Shown here: piece after piece, positions 8,320-15,609 of the stretch
Layout of the letters: every line of letters begins with the position of its first letter
How positions within the stretch are numbered: position 1 is the stretch's first letter
DNA from: Pilimelia terevasa
GTDB lineage: Bacteria; Actinomycetota; Actinomycetes; Mycobacteriales; Micromonosporaceae
DNA length: 64,000 nucleotides
Direction: 5' to 3'
NCBI RefSeq assembly: GCF_014647915.1
Contig: NZ_BMQC01000003.1
Location: 248,001-312,000 of the forward strand
Program-made: the position numbers and the translations under genes
The notes under the pieces: model-generated
Told to the model about the DNA's origin: nothing
Seen by the model: the letters and a program-made list of their open reading frames with translations, nothing else
The model's database searches: none

Positions 8320-8852
8320 CGGTGCACCTCGGTGTGCAGGTCGGCGACGCGGCCGGCGGTGTTCTGCATCCAGCGCAGGTCCGCGTCGAGGTGGAGGATC
8401 GCGTGGTCGGCGGCGACGAGGTCGCCGAGGGTGGCGTCGGGGGCGGTCTTGACGGCGGTCAGGTCGCGCAGCCGGGCGGCGTGCGCGGCGCGCTGGCGGG
8501 CGAGGTAGTCGCGGGCGCGGGCGGTGTCGGCGGCGAGCAGCGCGATGACGACCTTGGCGAGCATGGCGCTGGCCACGTGCGGCGCGGGCGGCTCGATCTC
8601 GCCGAGCCAGGCGTCCAGCGCCGCCCGGCCGGCGTCGCTGACGGCGTAGGCGGTGCGGTCGGGGCCGGCGGCGCGGTCGGTGCCGGTCGCGGTGACCAGC
8701 CCGTCGCGGGCCAGGCGGGCGAGGGTGGCGTACACCTGCCCGTACGCGAGCGGCCTGGCCCTGGGCAGGCGCTGGTCGTGCGCCCGCTTGAGGTCGTAGC
8801 CGTGCAGCGGACCGGCGCTGAGCAGGCCGAGCAGGACGTGTGGCGTGGACAT
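8316..8852 (-). CDS. PadR-family transcriptional regulator
   Basis: The 178-residue protein starts with H-V-L-L-G-L-L-S-A-G-P-L-H-G-Y-D-L-K, the PadR winged-helix start, followed by the wing region A-Y-G-Q-V-Y-A-T-L-A-R-L-A-R-D-G-L-V. The C-terminal half is the long helical dimerisation domain of PadR subfamily 2. It heads the operon with the ATPase and permease. A perfect 19-bp palindrome lies 8 bases before its start, the usual position for autorepression. It probably represses the exporter until a ligand binds. Confidence 0.85.
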   Translation of the reverse strand: MSTPHVLLGLLSAGPLHGYDLKRAHDQRLPRARPLAYGQVYATLARLARDGLVTATGTDRAAGPDRTAYAVSDAGRAALDAWLGEIEPPAPHVASAMLAKVVIALLAADTARARDYLARQRAAHAARLRDLTAVKTAPDATLGDLVAADHAILHLDADLRWMQNTAGRVADLHTEVHR

Positions 8853-8859
8853 GGCCCTA

Positions 8860-8878
8860 CTATTCACTCGGTGAATAG
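8860..8878. promoter_or_regulatory. PadR operator palindrome
   Basis: CTATTCACTCGGTGAATAG is a perfect 8-3-8 dyad, A+T-rich against its surroundings, just upstream of the padR-like start codon (8852). The location and symmetry suggest the regulator's own binding site overlapping its promoter. Confidence 0.65.
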
Positions 8879-8983
8879 AAGGGGTCAAGGGCGACGGGTG
8901 TCGGGTCGGTGACAGCCGACGGGGGGACATCCACCTGACGCCGGTTCGCGGGTGGAGTAGGTTTCTCTCGGCAGGAGGTAATG

Positions 8984-9334
8984 ATGTCGTTGACAGTGCA
9001 GTCTGAGGTCCGGGACGATGCCGCGGTGATCGCGGTGGCGGGCGAGTTGGACATGGCCACCGCACCGAAGCTCCAGGACCACGTCACCCAGCTCGTGGAC
9101 GCCGGTCGTACCCGGCTCGTCTTCGACCTGGGCGACACGTCGTTCTGTGACTCCACGGGGCTGTCCGTCTTCGTCCGGGCGAAGAACGCGTGCGACGCGG
9201 CCGGCGGCGAGATCCGTCTGGCGGCGCCGCAGCGCGGGGTGCAGCGGATCCTGGAGGTGAGTGGGCTCGCCGAGGTGCTGCCCACGTACCCGACGGTGGA
9301 CGAGGCGCTGACCGCGGGCCGGGTCGACACCTGA
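8984..9334 (+). CDS. STAS-domain anti-sigma-factor antagonist (RsbV/SpoIIAA type)
   Basis: The 116-residue protein matches the antagonist fold: V-I-A-V-A-G-E-L-D-M-A-T-A-P-K-L at the start, then L-V-F-D-L and the phospho-site motif F-C-D-S-T-G-L with the conserved serine. In this family the unphosphorylated protein binds an anti-sigma kinase and frees a stress or developmental sigma factor. ATG at 8984 was preferred over 8981 because AGGAGG is 5 bases upstream of it. No anti-sigma kinase or sigma factor gene is adjacent, so the partner must lie elsewhere. Confidence 0.85.
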   Translation: MSLTVQSEVRDDAAVIAVAGELDMATAPKLQDHVTQLVDAGRTRLVFDLGDTSFCDSTGLSVFVRAKNACDAAGGEIRLAAPQRGVQRILEVSGLAEVLPTYPTVDEALTAGRVDT

Positions 9335-9375
9335 CCTGCGGCGCGTCCCCCGGGGGGTGGCCCTAGCCTGTACCC

Positions 9376-9771
9376 ATGCTGAAGGGCTTCAAAGATTTCA
9401 TCCTGCGCGGCAACGTCGTCGACCTGGCCGTCGGCGTCGTCATCGGTACCGCGTTCACCGGCCTGGTCGGCTCGCTGACCAAGGCTTTCCTGGAACCGCT
9501 GATCCGACTTCTCACGCTGCTGATCATGGGCAAGGACAAGATCGAAAAATCGGTCTGGAGCGTCCGCGGGGTCGACTTCGAGTACACGCTGTTCGTCAAC
9601 GGGCTGGTCACGTTCCTGCTGACCGCCATCGCGCTGTACTTCTTCGTCGTGATGCCGCTGAACAAGCTCGCCGAGCGGCGCAAGAAGGGCGTCGAGCCCG
9701 AGCCCGACGCCCCGAGCGAGGAGGTCCTGCTCCTCACCGACATCCGCGACGCCCTGCGCGCCCGCGACTGA
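9376..9771 (+). CDS. mscL: Large-conductance mechanosensitive channel MscL
   Basis: The 131-residue protein has the conserved start M-L-K-G-F-K-D-F-I-L-R-G-N-V-V-D-L-A-V-G-V-V-I-G-T-A-F, the first membrane helix, a periplasmic-type loop, a second helix around residues 73-95 and a charged C-terminal helix. It forms a pentameric pore that opens under membrane tension in hypo-osmotic shock. TAGCCT 6 bases before the ATG looks like a -10 element of a leaderless transcript. A strong terminator follows. Confidence 0.95.
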   Translation: MLKGFKDFILRGNVVDLAVGVVIGTAFTGLVGSLTKAFLEPLIRLLTLLIMGKDKIEKSVWSVRGVDFEYTLFVNGLVTFLLTAIALYFFVVMPLNKLAERRKKGVEPEPDAPSEEVLLLTDIRDALRARD

Positions 9772-9777
9772 CCGCCC

Positions 9778-9811
9778 GGGGTGCTCCGGCGGCGGACCGG
9801 CGGAGCACCCC
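9778..9811. terminator. Bidirectional hairpin between mscL and the M1 peptidase
   Basis: GGGGTGCTCCG (9778-9788) pairs with CGGAGCACCCC (9801-9811), an 11-bp perfect stem between convergent genes ending at 9771 and 9824. Confidence 0.7.
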
Positions 9812-9823
9812 GAACGGCGTCAC

Positions 9824-11395
9824 TCAGTGCTGGTGACCCGCGTGCCCGTGGGCGTGGCCGTGGTGGTCGTGCCCGTGGTGGTCGTGCCCGTGGTGCGTGC
9901 GCCCGAGGTCCTCGTGCTGGTGGACCTGCTCGTGCGCCTCGGCGATCCGCTGCCAGCTACGCGGCTCGGCCGGGGTCGCCCGGTGCGCCTGCGGCGCGGC
10001 CGGCCGGCCCTTGGTGAACAGCCAGGTGCGGAACATCGGCCCGAGGTCCCGGCCCGCGGCCACGCTGGCCGCCTGCTGGAACTCCGTGATCGTGCCGACG
10101 CCGTACTTGTGCGTCTTCTGCCACTCCTGGACGAAGTGGAAGAACTTCTCGTCCCCCAGCGCCAGCCGGAGCTGGTGCACGGTCATGGCGCCGCGGTTGT
10201 ACACCGCGCGGTGGAACAGGTCCGACGCGCCCGGGTCGCCCGGCATGACCTGCCAGAACGCCGAGTCCACCGGCTCCTTGACGTACGCGTAGTCGGACAG
10301 CTCCTGCGCGGTGCCCTCGCCGTTGCGCTCCGACCACAGCCACTCCAGGTAGGTGGCCCAGCCCTCGTTCAGCCAGATGTCGCGCCAGTCCTTGACCGAG
10401 ACCGAGTCGCCGAACCACTGGTGCGCCAGCTCGTGCACGACCACGGACGTGTTGCTGCCCCGCGACCAGAAGCCCGGCCCGTAGTAGGGGCGGCCCTGGA
10501 CCTCCAGCGCCGACCGGAAGCCGTCGGAGGGGCCGGCGATCCCGCCGAGGGTGTGGAACGGGTACGGACCCAGCAGGCTCGACTCCCACTCCACGATCTC
10601 GGCGGTCCGCTCGATGCTGGCCTTCGCCGCGGGCAGCGCCGGGCCGAGGTCCTTGTGGTACGCGTTGATCGACGGCAGGCCGTTGATCTCGTCGGTGACG
10701 ATCTCGTAGTCCCCGATCATCAGGAACTGCAGGTACGTCGCCGTCGGCAGGTCGTTGCGCCAGCTCCACCGCTTCCAGCCGGCGATGGGCTGCGTCGGCG
10801 GGCCGTTCTGGAGCCCGTTGCTGAGCGCCGCCAGCCGCTCGGGCACCTGCACGGACACGTCGAACGTGGCCTTGTCGGTCGGGTGGTCGTTGCTCGGGAA
10901 CCACCACAGGGCGGCCTCGGGCTCGCCGAGCATGGTCACGCCGTCGCGGGTCGCCTTCCAGCCGACGTGCCCGTCGACGACCTTCGTGGCCGGCCGGTCG
11001 TCGTACGTGACGACGACGTTGAGCCGCTCGCCGGACCTGATCTCCTTGGCCGGGGTGACGATCAGCTCCCGCCCCTGCTCCCGGACAAAGGCCGCCGGGC
11101 GGTCGTTGACCCGCACCGACTGCACGTCGAGCGCGAAGTCCAGGTTGAACCGGTTGAGGTCCTGCGTGGCCGTGGCCAGCATCGTCGTCGTGCCGGTGAG
11201 CCGGCCCTGGTCGTGGTGGTAGCGCAGGCGGACGTCGTAGTGGGCGGCGTCGTAGCCGCCGTTGCCGTACAGGGGGTAGTAGCTGTCGCCGATGCCCGCA
11301 CTGCCCGGGCCGGCACCCGCGGCGCGGGCGTCCGCCGGGGCGGCGAGGGTCAGGGTGAGGACGGCGGCCGTGGCCACCGTGAACGCGCGTCGCAA
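9824..11395 (-). CDS. Secreted M1-family zinc metallopeptidase with His-rich tail
   Basis: The 523-residue product has a Sec signal (R-R then an Ala/Leu/Thr core, cleavage near A-D-A-R-A), an M1 N-terminal beta domain and the gluzincin motif H-E-L-A-H (321-325) with the third zinc ligand Glu344 in N-E-G-W, exactly 18 residues after the second His. It probably removes N-terminal residues from peptides outside the cell. The last 23 residues hold 13 histidines, encoded by three 15-bp repeats at 9861-9905. TTG (11395-11393) is the chosen start: GGAGG lies 7 bases before it and no ATG/GTG fits the signal peptide. Confidence 0.85.
   Translation of the reverse strand: MRRAFTVATAAVLTLTLAAPADARAAGAGPGSAGIGDSYYPLYGNGGYDAAHYDVRLRYHHDQGRLTGTTTMLATATQDLNRFNLDFALDVQSVRVNDRPAAFVREQGRELIVTPAKEIRSGERLNVVVTYDDRPATKVVDGHVGWKATRDGVTMLGEPEAALWWFPSNDHPTDKATFDVSVQVPERLAALSNGLQNGPPTQPIAGWKRWSWRNDLPTATYLQFLMIGDYEIVTDEINGLPSINAYHKDLGPALPAAKASIERTAEIVEWESSLLGPYPFHTLGGIAGPSDGFRSALEVQGRPYYGPGFWSRGSNTSVVVHELAHQWFGDSVSVKDWRDIWLNEGWATYLEWLWSERNGEGTAQELSDYAYVKEPVDSAFWQVMPGDPGASDLFHRAVYNRGAMTVHQLRLALGDEKFFHFVQEWQKTHKYGVGTITEFQQAASVAAGRDLGPMFRTWLFTKGRPAAPQAHRATPAEPRSWQRIAEAHEQVHQHEDLGRTHHGHDHHGHDHHGHAHGHAGHQH
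9861..9905. repeat. Three 15-bp tandem repeats encoding a His-rich tail
   Basis: Units at 9861-9875 and 9876-9890 are identical (TGGTGGTCGTGCCCG) and a third, diverged unit is at 9891-9905. On the minus strand they encode H-H-G-H-D units of the M1 peptidase C-terminus. Copy number is likely to vary between strains. Confidence 0.7.
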
Positions 11396-11423
11396 AAGGG
11401 GTCCTCCTCGTGTCGCGCATCCT

Positions 11424-11455
11424 CCCGTGTGGAGCGCGGAAGGATGCTCCACGGG
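11424..11455 (-). terminator. Probable terminator of the L,D-transpeptidase gene
   Basis: CCCGTGTGGAGC pairs with GCTCCACGGG across a 2-base bulge, about 65 bases past the transpeptidase stop at 11520 on the minus strand. It also lies near the promoter of the M1 gene, so it could be regulatory instead. Confidence 0.45.
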
Positions 11456-11519
11456 CAGACGTTAATGGACGGCGAGCCATCGAGCCACGCCTGTTCGGCC
11501 GTGGACAACCCATCGACGC

Positions 11520-12614
11520 TTACGGTAGTACGAGGACGCCGCTGCCCTTGGTGACATTGGCCAGCAGGAGCCGCTGCCCGGCCTGCGGCACCTGGACGCA
11601 GCCGTCGGAGGTGTTGCCGCCGAACGTGTTCTGGTACCAGCTATGGATGCCGATGTGCGCGCCGCGCAGGCCGGCCGGCACCGAGTCCGGGTCGTCGGGC
11701 ACCGCGCCGAGGGCCAGCACGTCTAGGCCGGCGTACACCTCGCCGGGCAGCGCGGAGCGGCCGAAGACGAAGGAGCGGCCCAGCGGGGTCGGCGACTGGC
11801 CGGAGCCGACGCTGACGGTCCACGTCCGGCGGGCCTTCCCGTCGCGCAGCCAGGTCAGGGTGTGCGCCTTGCGGCGGATGACGAGCTGGTCGCGGACCGT
11901 GGTGGTGTCCCAGCCGCCGGGCGGCAGCCAGCCGATCGTCCGGTTCCCCGAGGGCAGCAGGACACCGATCCAGCCGGTCTGCCGGCGGACCAGGGGCACG
12001 TGTACCGGGACGCCGTGGATGGCCCTGGGCAGGAACACCCGCGCCCGGCCGCCGGGCCGGTCGTAGACGGCCAGCGTCTTCTGCGGGCGGACCACCGTGG
12101 TGAGCAGCGTCGGCGACATCGGTGCGGGGTCGCGGGGCAGGCCGGCGGGCAGGCGTCCGAGGTAGGTGACGGTGGGCAGGTCCGAGGCCGCCCGGGCGGC
12201 CGGCGGGACGGGGGCGACGGTCGGCTCGAACGCCACCGGCGGGGCCGCCGGGAGTGGCGGAGTCGCCACCGGCGTCGGCGCGGCGGTACCGTTCAGGACG
12301 GCTGCGGCGGCGGCGCCGGCCGCCGCCACGACCGCGAGGCCGAGCGCCCACGGCCGCCAGCCGCTGCGCCAGTGCCGCACGGGCGCGGGCGCCGCGGCCG
12401 GCGCCGGGGGCGCGGCGACGGACTCCGCGGGCGCGCCCGCGGGCTCCGGCAGCGCGGGTGTCGCCGCGGGATCCGGGGGCGCCGCCGCGGGCGCCGCTGT
12501 GAACTCCGCGGGTACCGCAACGGGCTCCGCGGGTACCGCCGCGGGGGCGCCCGGCCGGGGTTCCCGCGGGTCGGTCTCCCCGGCGTCGGGCGGTAGTTCT
12601 GCCTGGTCAGCCAC
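11520..12614 (-). CDS. L,D-transpeptidase (YkuD domain), membrane-anchored
   Basis: The 364-residue protein has a long Pro/Ala-rich N-terminal region, one membrane helix near residues 80-107, a linker, and a C-terminal YkuD domain with H-I-G-I-H and the catalytic stretch S-D-G-C-V-Q-V-P (Cys339). Such enzymes make 3-3 cross-links in peptidoglycan or attach proteins to it. The usual S-x-G-C-x-R ends here in Gln rather than Arg, a modest deviation. The GTG at 12614 is 6 bases after TACACT, a good -10, so translation is probably leaderless. The cytoplasmic Pro/Ala tail is unusually long. Confidence 0.8.
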   Translation of the reverse strand: MADQAELPPDAGETDPREPRPGAPAAVPAEPVAVPAEFTAAPAAAPPDPAATPALPEPAGAPAESVAAPPAPAAAPAPVRHWRSGWRPWALGLAVVAAAGAAAAAVLNGTAAPTPVATPPLPAAPPVAFEPTVAPVPPAARAASDLPTVTYLGRLPAGLPRDPAPMSPTLLTTVVRPQKTLAVYDRPGGRARVFLPRAIHGVPVHVPLVRRQTGWIGVLLPSGNRTIGWLPPGGWDTTTVRDQLVIRRKAHTLTWLRDGKARRTWTVSVGSGQSPTPLGRSFVFGRSALPGEVYAGLDVLALGAVPDDPDSVPAGLRGAHIGIHSWYQNTFGGNTSDGCVQVPQAGQRLLLANVTKGSGVLVLP

Positions 12615-12700
12615 GGTTCGAGTGTAAGGTGCGACCGCCTGGTCGCCCAGCGTCACGGCCCTCCCCGCCCACTGGTGGGACCGATGCGAAACGGAGATCC

Positions 12701-13267
12701 ATGACCTCGCTTCAGATCATCGTCGCCAGTACCCGACCCGGCCGGATCGGCCTGCCGATCGGCCAGTGGTGCGCCGCGCGCGCCGAGAAGCACGGCGCGT
12801 TCGACGTCGAACTCGTCGACCTGGCGCAGTGGAACCTGCCGATGATGGACGAGCCGCACCACCCGCGGCTGCGGCGGTACACCCACCAGCACACCCGGGA
12901 CTGGAGCGCCAAGGTCGACGCGGCCGAGGCGTTCGTGTTCGTGATGCCGGAGTACAACTACGGCTACACCGCGCCGCTGAAGAACGCGCTGGACTACCTC
13001 TGGCAGGAGTGGCAGAACAAGCCGGTCGGCCTGCTCAGCTACGGCGGGATCGCCGCCGGTACCCGCGCCCTGCAACTGCTGCGGCCGGTCCTGAGCGGGA
13101 TGCACCTGGTGCCGCTGCCGGAGATGGTGTCGATCCCGTTCGCCGGCAAGGCGGTGTCCGACGGCGTGTTCACCGCGCCGGAGCCGGCCGAGGACTCCCT
13201 GGCGGCGATGCTGGACTCGCTGGCCCGCTGGGCGGACACCCTGCGCGCCCACCGCGCGGGCGCATAG
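12701..13267 (+). CDS. NADPH-dependent FMN reductase family protein
   Basis: The 188-residue flavodoxin-like protein starts with I-I-V-A-S-T-R-P-G-R-I-G, the FMN phosphate loop, and contains M-P-E-Y-N-Y-G-Y-T-A-P-L-K-N-A-L-D-Y-L, the isoalloxazine-contacting signature of this family. Members reduce quinones, azo dyes, chromate or free flavin using NAD(P)H in the cytosol. A GGAGA sequence precedes the ATG. It stands alone between divergent and convergent neighbours, so context gives no substrate. Confidence 0.85.
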   Translation: MTSLQIIVASTRPGRIGLPIGQWCAARAEKHGAFDVELVDLAQWNLPMMDEPHHPRLRRYTHQHTRDWSAKVDAAEAFVFVMPEYNYGYTAPLKNALDYLWQEWQNKPVGLLSYGGIAAGTRALQLLRPVLSGMHLVPLPEMVSIPFAGKAVSDGVFTAPEPAEDSLAAMLDSLARWADTLRAHRAGA

Positions 13268-13308
13268 GGCGCCGCCCGGCGGCGGGGTGGCGGTGGGCGC
13301 GGCGGCGC

Positions 13309-13755
13309 TCAGGCGGCGGCCAGTGCCCGGTCCAGCTTGGTGAAGGAGCTCTCCCAGCCCTGCCGGGTCATCTCCGCCAGTTCCGGCGTGAACGGCCCCT
13401 GCCGGATGACGAGCCGGGTCTTGCCGCCCTCGTCGTGGAACTCGACGCGCATCGTCAGCGTGACCTCCCCCTCCGTACCGGGCAGGCCGGTGACCTTCTC
13501 GACGCCGACGAGCAGCCGGTTCTCCTCGACCTCGGTGAAGGTGGCCGAGATCGGCGAGGACTCGGCCGGGTCCGCGTCGCTGACCATGGTGAAGCGGTAC
13601 GCGCCGCCGGGGCGGGCGTCGACCTCGACGCTGTCGCGCGGCACCGAGTAGCCGACCGGGCCGAACCACTGCGCAAGCTGGTCGGCGTCGACGAAGGCCC
13701 GGTAGACCAGTGCGACCGGGGCGTCGAAGAGGCGGGTGACGACAAGTTCGTTCAT
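13309..13755 (-). CDS. SRPBCC (Aha1-like) domain protein
   Basis: The 148-residue protein has the START-like fold pattern of the AHSA1 group: T-R-L-F-D-A-P-V-A-L-V-Y-R-A-F, W-F-G-P at the second motif and the C-terminal helix G-W-E-S-S-F-T-K-L-D. Bacterial members bind hydrophobic ligands in a deep cavity. The ATG overlaps the stop of the ArsR gene (ATGA). This ArsR-SRPBCC pairing is very common in actinobacteria, where the regulator probably senses a ligand related to that of the SRPBCC protein. Confidence 0.85.
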   Translation of the reverse strand: MNELVVTRLFDAPVALVYRAFVDADQLAQWFGPVGYSVPRDSVEVDARPGGAYRFTMVSDADPAESSPISATFTEVEENRLLVGVEKVTGLPGTEGEVTLTMRVEFHDEGGKTRLVIRQGPFTPELAEMTRQGWESSFTKLDRALAAA

Positions 13756-14114
13756 GACGGTTTCCCTTCGTGGTTCTCGTGGGCGCGGGCTGCCTGCTGG
13801 ACCCGGCGCAGGTGGGCGTCGAGGCGGTCGAGGTTGGCGTCCCAGAAGCGGCGGTACCGCTCCATCCAGGCGGTGGCCTCCGCGAGGGGGGCCGCCTCCA
13901 GCGAGCTGGTGCGCCACTGGGCGCTGCGGCTGCGGGTGATCAGGCCGGCGTGCTCCAGCACCTTCAGGTGCCGGGAGATCGCCGGGAGGCTGATGGCGAA
14001 GGGCTCGGCCAGCTCCCCCACCGTGGCGTCGCCGTCCGCGAGCCGGGCGAGGATCGCCCGGCGCGTCGGGTCCGCCAGGGCCGAGAAGACCGGGCTCAAC
14101 CTGTCCTCCGCCAC
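13752..14114 (-). CDS. ArsR-family transcriptional repressor
   Basis: The 120-residue winged-helix protein contains L-A-D-P-T-R-R-A-I-L-A-R-L, then the recognition helix A-I-S-L-P-A-I-S-R-H-L-K-V-L-E and the wing A-G-L-I-T-R. No metal-binding C-x-C pair is present, so it is a non-metal ArsR. GTG at 14114 is preferred because GAGGG lies 5 bases upstream; earlier TTG/GTG codons at 14147 and 14126 are possible. It is coupled to the SRPBCC gene. An A+T-rich dyad immediately upstream is the probable operator. Confidence 0.85.
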   Translation of the reverse strand: MAEDRLSPVFSALADPTRRAILARLADGDATVGELAEPFAISLPAISRHLKVLEHAGLITRSRSAQWRTSSLEAAPLAEATAWMERYRRFWDANLDRLDAHLRRVQQAARAHENHEGKPS

Positions 14115-14139
14115 CGTCGCCCTCACCCTGCCGCCGCAC

Positions 14140-14172
14140 TTAACCAACTAGCTAATTAACCGCTACGTTAAC
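14140..14172. promoter_or_regulatory. A+T-rich dyad upstream of the ArsR gene
   Basis: A sharp A+T island in very G+C-rich DNA. It contains TTAAC-N6-GTTAA (14156-14171) and a further TTAAC at 14140. This is the expected position for an ArsR operator overlapping its own promoter. Confidence 0.55.
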
Positions 14173-14477
14173 TGCGCGCCCCGGCCGACGTCAAGGTCGC
14201 GGCCGGTTGTCCGGCGCAGGAGATTGACCAACATGAGTAAGGAAACGGCGCGGCGGGTGTGCCGGCGGCCCGGCCGTGCTGGGATGGAGCCCCGGCGCAC
14301 GTACCACCGTGGGGGCACTCCATCGGGGTCGGCCGCCGACGCAACCCCCTTCGCGTCGCCGTCGGGCCGGCCAGCGGAGCGGTCCGCTGGCCGGCCGCCA
14401 CCGGCCTGGGACGGCCGCCCACCGCGCACGCGCCCGACGGCGCCCGCGGTCGGCACGCCGGGCGCGCGGGCGGCGGC
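14173..14477. other. Intergenic region without a convincing gene
   Basis: About 300 bases between the ArsR promoter and the end of the next minus-strand gene. AGGAG at 14218 precedes an ATG at 14233, but the resulting frame is Arg/Pro-rich and runs antisense into the conserved gene at 14478. No RNA gene or strong hairpin was seen. Confidence 0.5.
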
Positions 14478-14807
14478 TCACCGGCCGACCGCACGCTCCA
14501 GCTCCGCCTTGGTCATCGTCGACCGGCCGCGGATGTTCTTCTTCCTCGCCTCGTTGTAGAGCTGGGCCTTCGTCCGGCCGCCCGCGCCCCGGTGCGACCG
14601 CAGCCCGCCGCGGCGGCCCGAGGAGATGTCCGACGTCGACAGCGGGGAACTGCGCTGCGCCTCACCCGCGCGCGCCCGCTCCTTGTTGACGGTGCGCGCG
14701 GCGATCTCCTCGGCGGTGTCCACCGACCCGCCGCGCCTGCGCACACTGCTCTTGATGTGCGCGTACTGCCGCTCGCGCTTGGCGCTCCACGCCTGCTGGG
14801 GTGCCAC
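14478..14807 (-). CDS. Small basic protein with Rho-N/SAP-like C-terminal motif
   Basis: The 109-residue protein is very basic. An N-terminal K-R-E-R-Q-Y-A-H-I-K-S-S segment is followed by T-A-E-E-I-A-A-R-T-V-N-K-E-R-A, and the C-terminal 35 residues (G-R-T-K-A-Q-L-Y-N-E-A-R-K-K to T-K-A-E-L-E) form the helix-extended-helix of Rho N-terminal/SAP-type nucleic acid binding motifs. Actinobacterial homologues are often labelled plasmid stabilisation protein with little evidence. The GTG start has AGGTGG 7 bases upstream. It probably binds DNA or RNA. Confidence 0.65.
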   Translation of the reverse strand: MAPQQAWSAKRERQYAHIKSSVRRRGGSVDTAEEIAARTVNKERARAGEAQRSSPLSTSDISSGRRGGLRSHRGAGGRTKAQLYNEARKKNIRGRSTMTKAELERAVGR

Positions 14808-14886
14808 GGTGTCACCACCTCCCTGGCGGGGAAGGTACCCGGGCGAAGCGGCGTGAAACCGCGGCCGGGCGGGGAGGATGGCACGT

Positions 14887-15534
14887 ATGCGACGCTGGGT
14901 CTGGCTCCACTCCCTATCGCTGGTGACCTTCGGCGCCTTCGCGGCGTTCCTGGTCCTGCAGGCGTACTTCGGCTGGCAGACCGAGAACGCCGAACTGCTC
15001 GACCACGGGCGCGCCGCGCAGTCGCTGGGGGACTACCTGGCCTCGGGGGCGTTCGCGGAGGCGACGTTCGAGAACTGGGAGTCGGAGTTCCTCCAGATGG
15101 GCTCGTACGTGCTGCTCACCGCCTGGCTCGTCCAGCGGGGCTCCGCGGAGTCCGATCCGCCCGACCGGCCGCGCGAGGACGCCCACGAGGTCCGCGCGGA
15201 CTCGCCGTGGCCGGTCCGGCGCGGCGGGCTGTGGCGCCGGCTGTACGCGCACAGCCTGTCGGCGGCGCTGTTCGGGATGTTCGGGCTCTCCTTCGTCGGG
15301 CACCTGCTCGGCGGTACGGCGGCGTACAACGGGGAGCAGGCGCTGCGGGGCGAGCCGCCGATCGGGGTGGGCGCGTTCGCCGGGCACCCCGAGTTCTGGT
15401 TCCAGTCGATGCAGAACTGGCAGTCGGAGTTCCTCGCGGTCGGGGTCCTCATCGTGGCCAGCATCTACCTGCGCGAACGCAACTCCCCCGAGTCCAAGGC
15501 CGTCGCCGCGCCGCACGGCGAGACCGGCGCCTGA
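14887..15534 (+). CDS. DUF6766-like membrane protein
   Basis: The 215-residue protein has four predicted membrane helices (about residues 6-24, 60-80, 118-140 and 180-197). The same pattern occurs twice: W-x-H-S-L-S plus F-A-A-F-L-V-L-Q, then N-W-E-S-E-F-L-Q-M-G in the first half; Y-A-H-S-L-S, then N-W-Q-S-E-F-L-A-V-G in the second. This points to an internal duplication. The function is unknown. ATG at 14887 follows GGGGAGG by 9 bases; an in-frame ATG at 14878 abuts that site. The 3' end is convergent with the P450 gene. Confidence 0.7.
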   Translation: MRRWVWLHSLSLVTFGAFAAFLVLQAYFGWQTENAELLDHGRAAQSLGDYLASGAFAEATFENWESEFLQMGSYVLLTAWLVQRGSAESDPPDRPREDAHEVRADSPWPVRRGGLWRRLYAHSLSAALFGMFGLSFVGHLLGGTAAYNGEQALRGEPPIGVGAFAGHPEFWFQSMQNWQSEFLAVGVLIVASIYLRERNSPESKAVAAPHGETGA

Positions 15535-15540
15535 GGCTGT

Positions 15541-15609
15541 CGCGTCCCGCCGCCTCAGGCGGTCGCGTCCCGGCGCCTCAGGCGGTCGCGTCCCGCCGCC
15601 TCAGGCCGT
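15541..15609. repeat. Three 23-bp tandem repeats at the convergent gene ends
   Basis: Units at 15541-15563, 15564-15586 and 15587-15609 differ at one or two bases, each starting CGCGTCCC and holding GCCTCAGGC. Reading minus-strand, each carries D-A-T-A-stop, the C-terminus of the P450 gene, so the array looks like a duplicated gene end. CGCCTGAGGC just before it (15528-15537) is the complement of GCCTCAGGCG in the first unit, so the array may also act as a terminator for both genes. Confidence 0.75.

Noticed and set aside
14224-14559. Plus-strand frame with AGGAG upstream in the gap after the ArsR promoter
   Set aside because: Composition is Arg/Pro/Ala-rich and it runs antisense into the conserved small basic protein at 14478-14807.
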